Source of the DNA: CAYMST01 sp964393115
GTDB lineage: Bacteria > Bacteroidota > Bacteroidia > Cytophagales > Cyclobacteriaceae
Assembly (NCBI GenBank): GCA_964393115.1
Contig: CAYMST010000049.1
Coordinates: 1 to 23,161, forward strand
Direction of reading: 5' to 3'
DNA length: 23,161 bases
Part shown: one piece after another, positions 6,991-15,537 of the stretch
Layout: each line of letters starts with the position of its first letter
Numbering within the stretch: the first letter of the stretch is position 1
The notes under the pieces: model-generated
The model's database searches: none
What the model was told of the DNA's origin: nothing
The model's input: only the letters and a program-made list of their open reading frames with translations
Position numbers and translations under genes: made by a program

Positions 6991-7470
6991 AATACCATGT
7001 GCCAGTTTAATACCTTGTCCGTAGTCAAAGATTACAGTTTTCCAGATAGGTCTTATATCAACAGTGACTACGCCTTCTTCCAGAAATGCCAATCTAATCC
7101 GCGTGAAGCCCAAAAAGGAATATTGCTTGAATACTATTACCTTCTGATCATCATAGAACGCCGGCTCTATTTTTAAGTATTTGGCTACCTTTTGGATAGT
7201 GGATATGCTCTCCATACTGGCATCAATACGTATTTCCTGAGAGGAACTCATGGATGCTTTAGTGATTTTCTGAATACCTGTTTTCTTTAACCGGTAGTAA
7301 TGGATGCTACCAAAAACAATGGTGATGAGACCGGAAGTAATGACTGAGTTCATAATAAACTGCCAAAAACTATCTTCAGGATCAAAGACAAACGGAATTG
7401 TAGTTCCTATTAGAAGGACCACGAAAAATAGAAGAAAATGAAATAAGTACTTAAGAATAAAGTGTGACAT
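6970..7470 (-). CDS. Two-TM membrane protein of unknown function
   Basis: I do not recognise this 166-residue protein. Two hydrophobic helices lie close together near the N-terminus (about 5-28 and 37-59), forming a membrane hairpin. A soluble domain of about 105 residues follows, with alternating beta-like segments (EIRIDASMESISTIQ, KVIVFKQYSFLG, VVTVDIRPIW) that could be a PH-like or similar small beta domain facing the cytoplasm. It follows the exported thioredoxin-like gene by 14 bp and is almost certainly in the same transcript. The gene's 3-prime end lies within a long hairpin. No enzymatic motif is apparent. Confidence 0.75.
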   Translation of the reverse strand: MSHFILKYLFHFLLFFVVLLIGTTIPFVFDPEDSFWQFIMNSVITSGLITIVFGSIHYYRLKKTGIQKITKASMSSSQEIRIDASMESISTIQKVAKYLKIEPAFYDDQKVIVFKQYSFLGFTRIRLAFLEEGVVTVDIRPIWKTVIFDYGQGIKLAHGIRRLIET

Positions 7471-7484
7471 AGTGTATATTGGTT

Positions 7485-8045
7485 TTATTGAATTGAAATA
7501 GTGCTATTGGTGTTGATTGAGGAATATTCGCGGATGACCTCTTTTACTTGATGCAAATCTTCGGTAATCGTAGTTTCCCAATTCCCGTCATATAGTAACT
7601 CTCCTTTTTTATTGAACAAGGCTAATACAGAGAGACCAAATTTCTTTTTCTCAGGGATTAGTTCAGACATGAATTTCTGATAACTCTTAAAATACCGCTT
7701 GACATAAGTAGCGTCTGACTTGTAGATGCGATCAGTATAACCGTGAGATTGGTACAATGATGTTAGCGTTTTGTTCAAAAAGAAGCTTCCTATATTATCA
7801 GGAACAATCATGTATAAGCCTAAATTGTGGGCTTTCTGAAAGGAAATCACCGAATCAACACCCTTCTCACAGCTTTTGCACCATGAAGCGTAGCTGTAGA
7901 TTAAATTGAAGTCATTTGTTGATTTTCCCATTTTGTCTTTCAATTCATCCACTGAGATCTCAACCACATTTGAAAGCAGAGGACTGGTTTGTCCATAGGA
8001 GCTTTGAGTGAATAGCAGCGTAAACAAGAATAGTAGGCACTTCAT
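7485..8045 (-). CDS. Exported thioredoxin-like protein
   Basis: A 186-residue protein with a clear signal peptide (MKCLLFLFTLLFTQSSYGQ). The sequence FNLIYSYASWCKSCEKGV puts a CxxC motif at C56-C59 at the expected place after the first beta strand of a thioredoxin fold. Later segments (about 140-167, LSVLALFNKKGELLYDGNW) fit the last strands of that fold. It may act as a periplasmic thiol oxidoreductase, but the usual cis-proline before beta 4 is not clearly identifiable, so activity is uncertain. It is the first gene of a unit with the two-TM protein and has a well-formed Bacteroidota-type promoter 27-57 bp upstream. Confidence 0.75.
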   Translation of the reverse strand: MKCLLFLFTLLFTQSSYGQTSPLLSNVVEISVDELKDKMGKSTNDFNLIYSYASWCKSCEKGVDSVISFQKAHNLGLYMIVPDNIGSFFLNKTLTSLYQSHGYTDRIYKSDATYVKRYFKSYQKFMSELIPEKKKFGLSVLALFNKKGELLYDGNWETTITEDLHQVKEVIREYSSINTNSTISIQ

Positions 8046-8071
8046 CCATTGAAGTAGTTAAACGTTTTTGT

Positions 8072-8102
8072 CAAAGGTAAACAGGGAATAGTCTATGGCC
8101 AA
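8072..8102 (-). promoter_or_regulatory. Bacteroidota-type promoter for the thioredoxin-like gene
   Basis: On the minus strand TTG (8100-8102) is followed after 20 bp by TACCTTTG (8072-8079). This matches TTG-N19/20-TAnnTTTG. It would place the transcript start about 20 nt before the ATG at 8045. Both boxes are seen directly; use is inferred. Confidence 0.55.
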
Positions 8103-8138
8103 CTATGAAAATCCTCAGTTGGAAGGTCTCAAAAAAGT

Positions 8139-9056
8139 CTATAGTTCCTTTAACAATACCTGATATAATTTAATCATAGCCTCGAGATCGCCTTTATGAA
8201 TGATTTCATCAGGTGAGTGTACGTTATCTTCCGGTGCTCCAATAAAACACCAGTCGATAGGGTAGGGAGACTGTTGGAGCTCTCTACCGTCGCTTGATCC
8301 TGAAGACTCTACTTCTAACTGGTAAGCAATGCCTGATTGCTCTGCTATATGGAGTATTTTTTGAAGGTAGGATTTTCTGGGGATATTGTGATCGCGCAGT
8401 GAAATAGTCACACCTTCACCGTGTGTAACTCCGCTGGTTACCCAGGTGATATCGGCAATCAAAGCTTGTCTTACCTGAAGGTCTTCATACAGGTATTTGG
8501 CAAGATAAGGTACTGAACCACCGCCTATTTCTTCCCAACAGGAAAAAACAAGTACTCCATTTTCAAGCGTTTCAGCAAGCTTGAGTGCGGAAAATATGCC
8601 CGCCCGGTTGTCTAAATAGCATGTTTGGATAAAATCGTCGGTCTCCCGAAAGTCACAGGCAAAGACGAGTTCAGTTCCTCTAGCGATCCCTCTTGGGAAA
8701 TTATGAGTAATCGCGCCTTCGTCGTTTACCTCAAGTTCGCAAGAAATAGTGCCAAAAGCGTCTTTGCCAACCACCCTCGTGCCGCTTTTCACAGCTGGAC
8801 TTCCAATTCTGACCACTTCATTCTGGTAGGCGGCGGTAAATCCTACTGAATCCATATGAGTGAATACAGCAGTCCTTGGGGTGCCAAACACAAGCATAAT
8901 GCAATCTTGAAATCCTTCTCCTGACAAGACCTGAGGCCGTACTTTCCATTTACTAGCATTGTTTTCTACAAAATCGAGAATAAAATCTCTAATTCCTTTT
9001 TCATTGCCAGAGGTGGCGTTTATTTCGCACAGCTGATGTAATAACGAGAAATCCAT
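8139..9056 (-). CDS. M42-family type metallopeptidase
   Basis: A cytoplasmic dinuclear-metal peptidase resembling the M42 glutamyl/leucyl aminopeptidases (FrvX/PepA type), which trim short peptides. The expected metal ligands are all present: H67 and D69 (THMD), D149 (LDNR), E175/E176 (CWEEIGGG), D202 (IADIT) and H280 (EDNVHSPDE). At 305 residues it is shorter than the usual 340-360, and the inserted substrate-binding subdomain appears reduced. The motif THMDSVGF has Ser where many M42 enzymes have Glu (HxDE). Substrate is unknown. It lies 93 bp upstream of the thioredoxin-like gene, with a promoter between, so it is probably a separate unit. It is divergent from the small membrane protein gene at 9140. 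Confidence 0.85.
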   Translation of the reverse strand: MDFSLLHQLCEINATSGNEKGIRDFILDFVENNASKWKVRPQVLSGEGFQDCIMLVFGTPRTAVFTHMDSVGFTAAYQNEVVRIGSPAVKSGTRVVGKDAFGTISCELEVNDEGAITHNFPRGIARGTELVFACDFRETDDFIQTCYLDNRAGIFSALKLAETLENGVLVFSCWEEIGGGSVPYLAKYLYEDLQVRQALIADITWVTSGVTHGEGVTISLRDHNIPRKSYLQKILHIAEQSGIAYQLEVESSGSSDGRELQQSPYPIDWCFIGAPEDNVHSPDEIIHKGDLEAMIKLYQVLLKEL

Positions 9057-9139
9057 TGTGGCGAAGTTCGGAATTATCTAGGCTGAGCTCAAAGATTATA
9101 CGTAATAAATAATACACGATATAGATATTTGAATGGCAC

Positions 9140-9577
9140 ATGGAGTGGTCAGTTTACTTTTTAATTTATTTGTCCAGTACGTTTAAGTTTGTATTCGGAC
9201 CAACAATGGGAGCGGCCTCTGATGTTCCGGTTTTGATCACCGCGCTTTTGACTTCCCTTGGTATGATGACCAGCGTTGCGGCCTTTACCTATAATGGTGA
9301 CCGTCTTAGGACTTTGATCATTAAAGTTTTTGGTAAGAAGAAACGAAAACTGTTTACCAAGCGCAATAGACGTTTTGTGGTGGTTTGGAGCAGGTTTGGT
9401 GTTCGTGGAGTGGCATTTTTGACGCCCTTATTATTAACTCCAATAGGAGGGGCTATTTTGGTAAACGCATTTGGAGGTAAAAAAAGAGAAATAATGCTGT
9501 ATATGACTATTAGCGCTGCTTTTTGGTCAATGATTCTTTCCGTTTTTTTCAAATACTTCAAAGATCTTGTTTTTTAG
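9140..9577 (+). CDS. Small multi-pass membrane protein, PF06695-like
   Basis: A 145-residue integral membrane protein. An N-terminal helix pair (about 4-21 and 27-50) is followed by a very basic loop (KVFGKKKRKLFTKRNRR, about 63-79), then helices at about 84-107 and 117-137. The segment FGVRGVAFLTPLLLTPIGG (about 86-104) resembles the conserved re-entrant, proline-containing motif of the so-called small multidrug export family and of DedA relatives, but I assign this by eye. Transport of drugs has little direct support for the family. It is divergent from the M42 gene (83-bp gap) and lies 46 bp upstream of hemE, with which it is probably co-transcribed. Confidence 0.75.
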   Translation: MEWSVYFLIYLSSTFKFVFGPTMGAASDVPVLITALLTSLGMMTSVAAFTYNGDRLRTLIIKVFGKKKRKLFTKRNRRFVVVWSRFGVRGVAFLTPLLLTPIGGAILVNAFGGKKREIMLYMTISAAFWSMILSVFFKYFKDLVF

Positions 9578-9623
9578 ACTCGTTAAACGGTTTCTATTTC
9601 CTATTTGCGCCTAGCTTTGCTGC

Positions 9624-10652
9624 ATGGAAATTAAGAATGATCTTATTCTACGGGCAGCAAGGGGAGAGGAGACAGAACGAACACCTGTTTGGTTAATGCG
9701 TCAAGCGGGGAGAATACTTCCAGAGTATAGGGCGGTAAGAAAGAAACTAGGTGGCTTCATAGACCTGGTCAAGAATCCAGCCTTATGTGCAGAAGTTACT
9801 GTGCAGCCGGTAGATATTCTTGATGTGGATGCAGCGATTATTTTTTCGGATATTCTAGTTATACCAGAAGCCATGGGACTCCCGTATGAGCTAGTTGAAA
9901 AGAAAGGTCCACTTTTTCCTAAAACCATTACTAGAGAAGAGGATATTGCTAACTTGATTACTCCAGATCCTGAAGAACACTTAGGGTATGTACTAGAAGC
10001 GATAAGGTTGACAAAACGAGAGCTCAATGGTAGAGTACCATTAATTGGGTTTGCGGGAGCGCCGTGGACAATATTTTGCTATATGATTGAAGGGCAGGGG
10101 AGCAAGACGTTCTCTAAATCCCGTAAGTTCTTATACCAACACCCTGATTTATCTCATCAGTTACTTCAAAAGATTACGGATAGCACGATTTCCTATTTGA
10201 AAGCTCAGATTAAGCAAGGCGCAGACCTAGTGCAAGTTTTTGATTCCTGGGCTGGTATCTTACCCAAATACCAGTTTGAAACTTTTGCACTGCCCTACAT
10301 ATCAAAAATATGTGACGCTATTGATGAAGTTCCAGTAACAGCCTTTGCCAAGGGAGCAAACTTCTCCTTGTCAGAAATGGGGAAATTGGATTGTCAAACG
10401 ATTGGTCTGGATTGGAATGTTGAGCCGGAGTTTGCCCGTATGCAAGTTGGTGAACGAAAAACGCTTCAGGGAAACTTAGATCCTTGCGTGCTATACGCTG
10501 GATATAAGGAAGTAGAATCTGCTACGCGAAAGATGCTTGATAGCTTTGGGCATAACCGTCATATAGCCAACTTGGGACATGGTGTCTATCCAGATATTGA
10601 AGCAGATAAAGTGAAATGCTTTATAGAGACCGTGAAGTCTTATAAGGCATAA
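9624..10652 (+). CDS. hemE: Uroporphyrinogen decarboxylase
   Basis: Heme pathway enzyme converting uroporphyrinogen III to coproporphyrinogen III by removing four carboxylates. The signature PVWLMRQAGRILPEYR occupies residues 21-36, with R26 and R30 binding substrate carboxylates. D76 in the segment IIFSDILVIPEAMG is the conserved catalytic aspartate. GFAGAPWTIFCYMIEG is the second signature, and GNLDP and NLGHGVYP mark the C-terminal half. Length (342) is normal. No other heme gene lies in the window. A TAGCTTTG sequence ends four bases before the ATG, too close to be its promoter, so transcription probably comes from the membrane protein gene upstream. Confidence 0.97.
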   Translation: MEIKNDLILRAARGEETERTPVWLMRQAGRILPEYRAVRKKLGGFIDLVKNPALCAEVTVQPVDILDVDAAIIFSDILVIPEAMGLPYELVEKKGPLFPKTITREEDIANLITPDPEEHLGYVLEAIRLTKRELNGRVPLIGFAGAPWTIFCYMIEGQGSKTFSKSRKFLYQHPDLSHQLLQKITDSTISYLKAQIKQGADLVQVFDSWAGILPKYQFETFALPYISKICDAIDEVPVTAFAKGANFSLSEMGKLDCQTIGLDWNVEPEFARMQVGERKTLQGNLDPCVLYAGYKEVESATRKMLDSFGHNRHIANLGHGVYPDIEADKVKCFIETVKSYKA

Positions 10653-10715
10653 TATAATTACTAAGCTAAATTTAGATGAGTTGCTTCTTACGAAAAGGAT
10701 ATTTCATAGGAACTA

Positions 10716-13112
10716 TTACCTAATAATTCGTGTGCCTTGCAGTGGCTTAGAAACCCCAATAAAGTAGTATATCTTACGAATTAATTTAGTGGGGTTAAAT
10801 GGCTTAGTAATGCAGTCATTCATTCCTATCCTGTGCGCGCGAGCGACAACGTCTGAGGTTGCATCAGCTGTCAGGGCAATAATAGGAGTTCGAATGCCTT
10901 TTTTACGTATGGCACTTGTGGTTTCATAGCCATCCATAACAGGCATCTGAAGGTCCATTAGGATGAGATCGTAGTCGTTGTCTTCTACTTTATTAATGGC
11001 ATGTACGCCGTTAATAGCCAAATCACCCTCCAGGTTCCATTTGGTGAGGAACTTTTGAAGGATCTTCACATTCAGTTCATTATCCTCTACAATAAGTACC
11101 TTCTTACCTACAAGTTTTTCCTTATCAATTTCTTCTTCTACGTTAACGGTTTTCTTGACGTCTTGAAGTTTGAATTTCAATGTAAAATAAAACCTTGACC
11201 CTTGATGTTCTTTGCTGTACAGGTATATACGCCCACCTAATAATTCTACGAGTCGTCTTGTAATAGATAGGCCTAATCCAGTACCTCCAAATTTTCTATT
11301 GGTTGATGAGCTGGCCTGCGAGAAGCGCTCAAATATTTCCCCTTGTTTATCTTTTGGAATCCCAATTCCTGTATCTACTACCGAAAACTTGATGGAAACA
11401 GTAGCGTCATCCAAGTACACCTTTTCCAGGTATAAGGTCACTGATCCTTCATTAGTAAACTTGATAGCATTTCCCAGAAGGTTGATCAGTATTTGGTTAA
11501 CCTTAATAGGGTCACCAATTAGGGCCTCAGGGATTGACCGGTCGATTTGAAGATCCAGTGCAATATCCTTTTGACGAGCTCTAGGTCTTAACAACTTAAA
11601 GCTGTTATCTATTAATTGATATATGTCGAGGTCCCGATTTTCAACTTCCAGTTTTCCAGATTCTATCTTATTGTAATCCAGAATATCATTGATGACTGAG
11701 TGCAGGTTTTCTGAACCAATTTTCAAAATGTTCAATGGTTCTATTTGGTCATCTCTAGGGGATTCTTCTTCTAGAAAGTTAGTTGCGTTAATAATGGCAT
11801 TGAGTGGAGTTCTCATCTCATGTGACATCGTCGACAAGAAGTCAGATTTTGCTCTTGAAGCCAAATCAGCATCATCTTTTGCCTTTTTGTAGTTGAGGGC
11901 GAATAGATAAATCAGAATAAATGAATGACAAAGAATGAAGAGCATGAAAGCAAAGTTCTCATAGATACCCATTCTTGGAGTTACTCCGAAGTGAGTCAAT
12001 ATTTTTTGCGCAATAGCTGCCAATATCAGAATCGCACCAGAAAAAGCAATTCTCGAACTAGGGCGACTAAACAGGTAGGCTTTGAAATATACGTATGCCG
12101 CAATGAACATATAGCCTGTGAGCAGGAAGATATACATTGACGCCAACCATGTATAAATGGTTGGAGATAATACCAAAGTGGCCAAAGCCAATACACCACT
12201 TATGCCATAGAAGGCCCACATAATCACAGGGTTGGGACGTTCTAATGGGTACAACTGTGTAGAGTATAGGGCGAAAAGCGATGCTGCCGCATATATGGCC
12301 AGGTATTCTAATCGTGTTGCCCAACCCCAAGATAAGTCTGGAATGAAGTAATAAATCGGGTAATATTCCGTTCCTATTATTCTGTATGCTATGGTAAAGC
12401 AAAACAACGCGAAAAACATTAATGAACGCTCCCGTTGATTGACGATATACATAGACAAAAAGAAAAATACGCACATCATAAGAAGACCAAATACAAAATA
12501 TGAGACGCTTACATCGCGATCATATTGGTACTTCAGTAAATCGTAATTAGCAATAAGAATATGATCTGAAGCCCCTCCTTTATTATGATGAAAATTAGCT
12601 ACTTGTATAATAATATCTAATGTATCGGAAGAGGTTGGTATTCTGTATACTTCCGGTTTTTTCTGGGGCACAGAGGATACCTTATCTGGCCCGACGATAC
12701 CTTTACCTCCTATTTCAACGTCATTGATCAAGATCTTATATGAAGTGTAAATGTCATCTACAAATAGCCCTAGATTTTGGTTGTTTCCGTTAAACAAAAC
12801 CGTCATATGGTATGTAGCAACACCGGTATTACTAATAGGCTTTCGCTTAACAAACGCGTTATTCCAAAGCGTATTAAAGCTGATATAGCTTCTTATACCC
12901 TTAATTTTTTTTAATTGATTGCGGTCGAGAAGTTGATTGTGAAAAAATTCCCATTCGCCTTTCAACGGAAGCTTTTTGATTCGGGTATTATCCCAATCTC
13001 TGAGAGAGAGTACTCCTTTCTGAGCCGTGTAGAGCCTGCCACTGTTGGAATATCCTACACTTGTCGAAAGAATGGCTAAGCAAAAAAATATCTTTCCTAG
13101 GGTTTTGCGCAC
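10716..13112 (-). CDS. Hybrid histidine kinase with 7TM sensor and receiver
   Basis: A 798-residue hybrid sensor kinase. A signal peptide (1-22) leads into a periplasmic jelly-roll domain of about 170 residues (LKGEWEFFHNQL near 50-61), as in 7TMR-DISM extracellular sensors that may bind carbohydrates. Seven hydrophobic helices follow between about 203 and 407, matching a 7TMR-DISM membrane domain. HisKA has FLSTMSHEMRTPLN with H431. The ATPase domain has NLLGNAIKF (N548), DTGIGIP (590-596) and GGTGLGL (609-615). The C-terminal receiver has VEDNELN, phosphoacceptor D720 (LMDLQMPVMDG) and K770. No Hpt domain or DNA-binding output is present, so a partner elsewhere is expected. The start is GTG at 13110-13112; no ATG is near and the signal peptide begins there. 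It is convergent with hemE. Confidence 0.95.
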   Translation of the reverse strand: MRKTLGKIFFCLAILSTSVGYSNSGRLYTAQKGVLSLRDWDNTRIKKLPLKGEWEFFHNQLLDRNQLKKIKGIRSYISFNTLWNNAFVKRKPISNTGVATYHMTVLFNGNNQNLGLFVDDIYTSYKILINDVEIGGKGIVGPDKVSSVPQKKPEVYRIPTSSDTLDIIIQVANFHHNKGGASDHILIANYDLLKYQYDRDVSVSYFVFGLLMMCVFFFLSMYIVNQRERSLMFFALFCFTIAYRIIGTEYYPIYYFIPDLSWGWATRLEYLAIYAAASLFALYSTQLYPLERPNPVIMWAFYGISGVLALATLVLSPTIYTWLASMYIFLLTGYMFIAAYVYFKAYLFSRPSSRIAFSGAILILAAIAQKILTHFGVTPRMGIYENFAFMLFILCHSFILIYLFALNYKKAKDDADLASRAKSDFLSTMSHEMRTPLNAIINATNFLEEESPRDDQIEPLNILKIGSENLHSVINDILDYNKIESGKLEVENRDLDIYQLIDNSFKLLRPRARQKDIALDLQIDRSIPEALIGDPIKVNQILINLLGNAIKFTNEGSVTLYLEKVYLDDATVSIKFSVVDTGIGIPKDKQGEIFERFSQASSSTNRKFGGTGLGLSITRRLVELLGGRIYLYSKEHQGSRFYFTLKFKLQDVKKTVNVEEEIDKEKLVGKKVLIVEDNELNVKILQKFLTKWNLEGDLAINGVHAINKVEDNDYDLILMDLQMPVMDGYETTSAIRKKGIRTPIIALTADATSDVVARAHRIGMNDCITKPFNPTKLIRKIYYFIGVSKPLQGTRIIR

Positions 13113-13242
13113 AAAATTTGTCGTTTCGCTCCAGACAAGTTTAATCTAATTTGAGTTCTATTTACCCCTTATTTAGACCAATTTTTAAGAAATAGCCTAC
13201 GAGGTGCGCGTAAAAGTAGATAGAAAAAACTAAAAAATTGGA

Positions 13243-14244
13243 CTAATTGGTTAATTCAAGTTGCGTTTTTAAGGATTCTTGAATCAGATCCTCTTTGTTA
13301 ATCGGGACAACTCCCAAGTGTTCGCAGACAAGCCCCCCTCCCAAGTTGGCCAGTTCAGCAATCGTTTTAAGTGGTAATTTAAGTGCCAAAGCAAGACTTG
13401 CAATGCTTATGACTGTATCTCCTGCTCCTGATACATCAGATATGTCTCTGATGTGCGCTGAGATAAAGTGTGTTTCGGAAGATGATTTGACCATTACGCC
13501 ATTTTCAGAAAGTGTGATCAGGGCATAATCGAAATTCAACTCTTCCTGTAATTGTTGAGTGGCGTAATCCACAGTTTCTTTTTTAAAAGCAGGGACAGGT
13601 TGGTTTAATCCTTCAAAGAGCTCCTTTAGGTTGGGTTTAAAAAGGGTACAATGTTTATAATGTGAGAAGTTCTTTTTCTTCGGATCTACTGCAGTTGGTA
13701 CATCATGTGTTCTGGCCGCCTCTATAAGAGAGGAAATAGAAGCCTCATCCAATAATCCCTTATCGTAATCTTCGAATATGATAAGATCTGCAGAGGGAAT
13801 TAACGCTGTCACCTGACTTATAAACTGTTCGCGTTCTTGAGCGTTAAGGTCTTCAGTGGTTTCTTCATCTATGCGAAGCATCTGTTGACTACCAGAAATT
13901 ACGCGAAATTTTACTGTAGTAGGACGATCAGAACTTTGAACTAACCCATCAATGCCGATGTCAGCCTTTTGGCAAAGCTCTTTTAATTTATTGCCGTATT
14001 CATCTTGTCCGATAACCGCACAAATAGTGGTTTTTGTACCTAAAGAAATAAGGTTTCTGGCAACATTAGCAGCTCCACCTAGTCGAGATTCCCGCTTTGA
14101 TACATTGACGACAGGGACAGGAGCCTCAGGAGATATACGATTTACCGTACCATAGACATACGCATCAATCATTACATCACCCACCACTAGAACATGGAGG
14201 TTTTTGAAAGCCTCAAAAACCTCCTGAATATTATTGTATGCCAT
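13243..14244 (-). CDS. PfkB-family sugar kinase, RfaE1/HldE N-domain type
   Basis: A 333-residue ribokinase-fold kinase closest to D-glycero-beta-D-manno-heptose-7-phosphate 1-kinase (RfaE1), which acts in the making of the ADP-heptose precursor of LPS core. Family features are GDVMIDAYVYGTVNRISPEAPVP (22-44, the RfaE-type signature), GGAANVARNL (56-65) and SGAGDT (272-277) with catalytic base D276. The nucleotidyltransferase domain of bifunctional HldE is absent, so it is a stand-alone kinase. It begins 3 bp after the aminotransferase stop and is co-transcribed with it. No other heptose gene is in the window, so substrate identity rests on the RfaE-type motif only. Confidence 0.88.
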   Translation of the reverse strand: MAYNNIQEVFEAFKNLHVLVVGDVMIDAYVYGTVNRISPEAPVPVVNVSKRESRLGGAANVARNLISLGTKTTICAVIGQDEYGNKLKELCQKADIGIDGLVQSSDRPTTVKFRVISGSQQMLRIDEETTEDLNAQEREQFISQVTALIPSADLIIFEDYDKGLLDEASISSLIEAARTHDVPTAVDPKKKNFSHYKHCTLFKPNLKELFEGLNQPVPAFKKETVDYATQQLQEELNFDYALITLSENGVMVKSSSETHFISAHIRDISDVSGAGDTVISIASLALALKLPLKTIAELANLGGGLVCEHLGVVPINKEDLIQESLKTQLELTN

Positions 14245-14247
14245 AGA

Positions 14248-15450
14248 TTAGCTAAACTTCGACAAAGTGGTCTTAATGCGACCTATAGCATCTCTTAGCT
14301 CCTCTTCAGAAGCTGCATAACTTAGTCTAATACAATTAGGATCACCAAAAGCAGCTCCCGTAACGAGCGATACATGTGCAGTCTCTAAAATATGTAGACA
14401 CAAATCACTAGCATTGTTTAGCGTTGTGGTTCCGTCCGACTTTCCAAAGTATTCACTAACGTCTGGGAAGAAGTAGAAAGCACCTTGTGGTTGATTAGCT
14501 TTGATTCCAGGTATCTCCTGTAGTAGATCGTATACAATCCCTTTCCTTCTAAGATACTCGTTTTTCATCTCGATAGAAGGGCCTAAGTCACTCGTCAGCG
14601 CTGTAAGTGCGGCTCTTTGTGCAATAGAACAGTTTGCTGAAGTTAATTGCCCTTGGATCTTTGTGGCGGCCTTAGCAATCCATGCCGGAGCTCCTATATA
14701 TCCCACTCGCCAACCAGTCATTGCAAAACCTTTGGCGAAACCATTTACGGTTACTGTTTGCTCTCTCATACCGTCTAAGGCGGCAAAACTGGTATGACTG
14801 CCCGTGTAGTTAATCAACTCATAGATCTCGTCGGAGATCACCACGATGTCTGGATGATCACGTAAAACAGCGGCGATTGCTTCAAGTTCTTCTTTTGAGA
14901 AGACTGAACCTGTTGGATTACATGGTGATGAGAACATCACTGCTTTTGTTTTGCTCGTAATCGCGTCCTTTAGCTGATCGGCGGTTGCTTTAAAATCATT
15001 TTCTATCCCACCATTCAAGTACACCGATTTGCCTTCTGCTAATCCTACCAATGCTGAATAAGTTACCCAATATGGGGAGAAAATGATGACTTCGTCACCA
15101 GGGTTTACGATAGATAAAATCACGTTTGCAAGTGACTGCTTAGCACCGTTAGAAACAACGATTTCATTTGGTGAATAGTCAATGCCGTTATCATTTTTGA
15201 ATTTTGTAACAATGGCTTCTCTTAGATCCAAATACCCGTTTGCTGGTGGGTAAGAAAAATACTTGCCCTCATCAATCGCGCTTTTAGCACCTTCACAAAT
15301 GTGTGAGGGAGTTTTGAAGTCCGGCTCTCCAAGACTAAGGCTGATTACGCTAGCACCTTGTTGCTTAAGCTCTCTAGCCTTAGCAGCCATAGCTAGTGTA
15401 GCGGATTCTTCCATGTTTTTGATGCGGTCCGAAAGAAGGGTAGTGGACAT
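14248..15450 (-). CDS. Class I aminotransferase, aspartate aminotransferase-like
   Basis: A PLP enzyme of fold type I, closest to prokaryotic Ib aspartate aminotransferases, interconverting aspartate and oxaloacetate with glutamate/2-oxoglutarate. Numbering from the ATG at 15450 gives 400 residues, the usual length. Key residues: NPTG (178-181) with N178, SDEIYE with D207, and GFAKGFAMTGWRVGY with PLP lysine K240; RLSYAAS near the C-terminus carries the substrate carboxylate arginine. An in-frame ATG at 15492 would add 14 residues without family similarity and lies inside a consensus promoter, so I reject it. It follows recR by 87 bp and has its own promoter, then runs into the sugar kinase after 3 bp. 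Confidence 0.93.
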   Translation of the reverse strand: MSTTLLSDRIKNMEESATLAMAAKARELKQQGASVISLSLGEPDFKTPSHICEGAKSAIDEGKYFSYPPANGYLDLREAIVTKFKNDNGIDYSPNEIVVSNGAKQSLANVILSIVNPGDEVIIFSPYWVTYSALVGLAEGKSVYLNGGIENDFKATADQLKDAITSKTKAVMFSSPCNPTGSVFSKEELEAIAAVLRDHPDIVVISDEIYELINYTGSHTSFAALDGMREQTVTVNGFAKGFAMTGWRVGYIGAPAWIAKAATKIQGQLTSANCSIAQRAALTALTSDLGPSIEMKNEYLRRKGIVYDLLQEIPGIKANQPQGAFYFFPDVSEYFGKSDGTTTLNNASDLCLHILETAHVSLVTGAAFGDPNCIRLSYAASEEELRDAIGRIKTTLSKFS

Positions 15451-15489
15451 GAATATATGATTTAGATTTGACTCAATATAAAATGAGCG

Positions 15490-15520
15490 CAAATCTAGTG
15501 AGCAGTCAATTAGAAATCAA
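15490..15520 (-). promoter_or_regulatory. Bacteroidota-type promoter for the aminotransferase gene
   Basis: On the minus strand TTG (15518-15520) is followed after 20 bp by TAGATTTG (15490-15497), matching TTG-N19/20-TAnnTTTG. The expected transcript start is near 15483, about 33 nt before the ATG at 15450. It overlaps the alternative ATG at 15492 and so argues for the downstream start. Confidence 0.6.
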
Positions 15521-15537
15521 CCTATTGATTAACCGAT

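Noticed and set aside
9289..9561. 90-residue minus-strand open frame opposite the small membrane protein gene
   Set aside because: Antisense shadow; the plus-strand frame has well-formed membrane helices and a family-like motif.
9612..9619. TAGCTTTG as a hemE promoter -7 box
   Set aside because: It ends four bases before the ATG, so the transcript would start inside the gene, and no -33 TTG lies at the right distance.
12067..12474. 135-residue minus-strand open frame within the hybrid kinase gene
   Set aside because: It lies in another frame of the 7TM-coding region of a clear 798-residue gene; composition fits a shadow frame.
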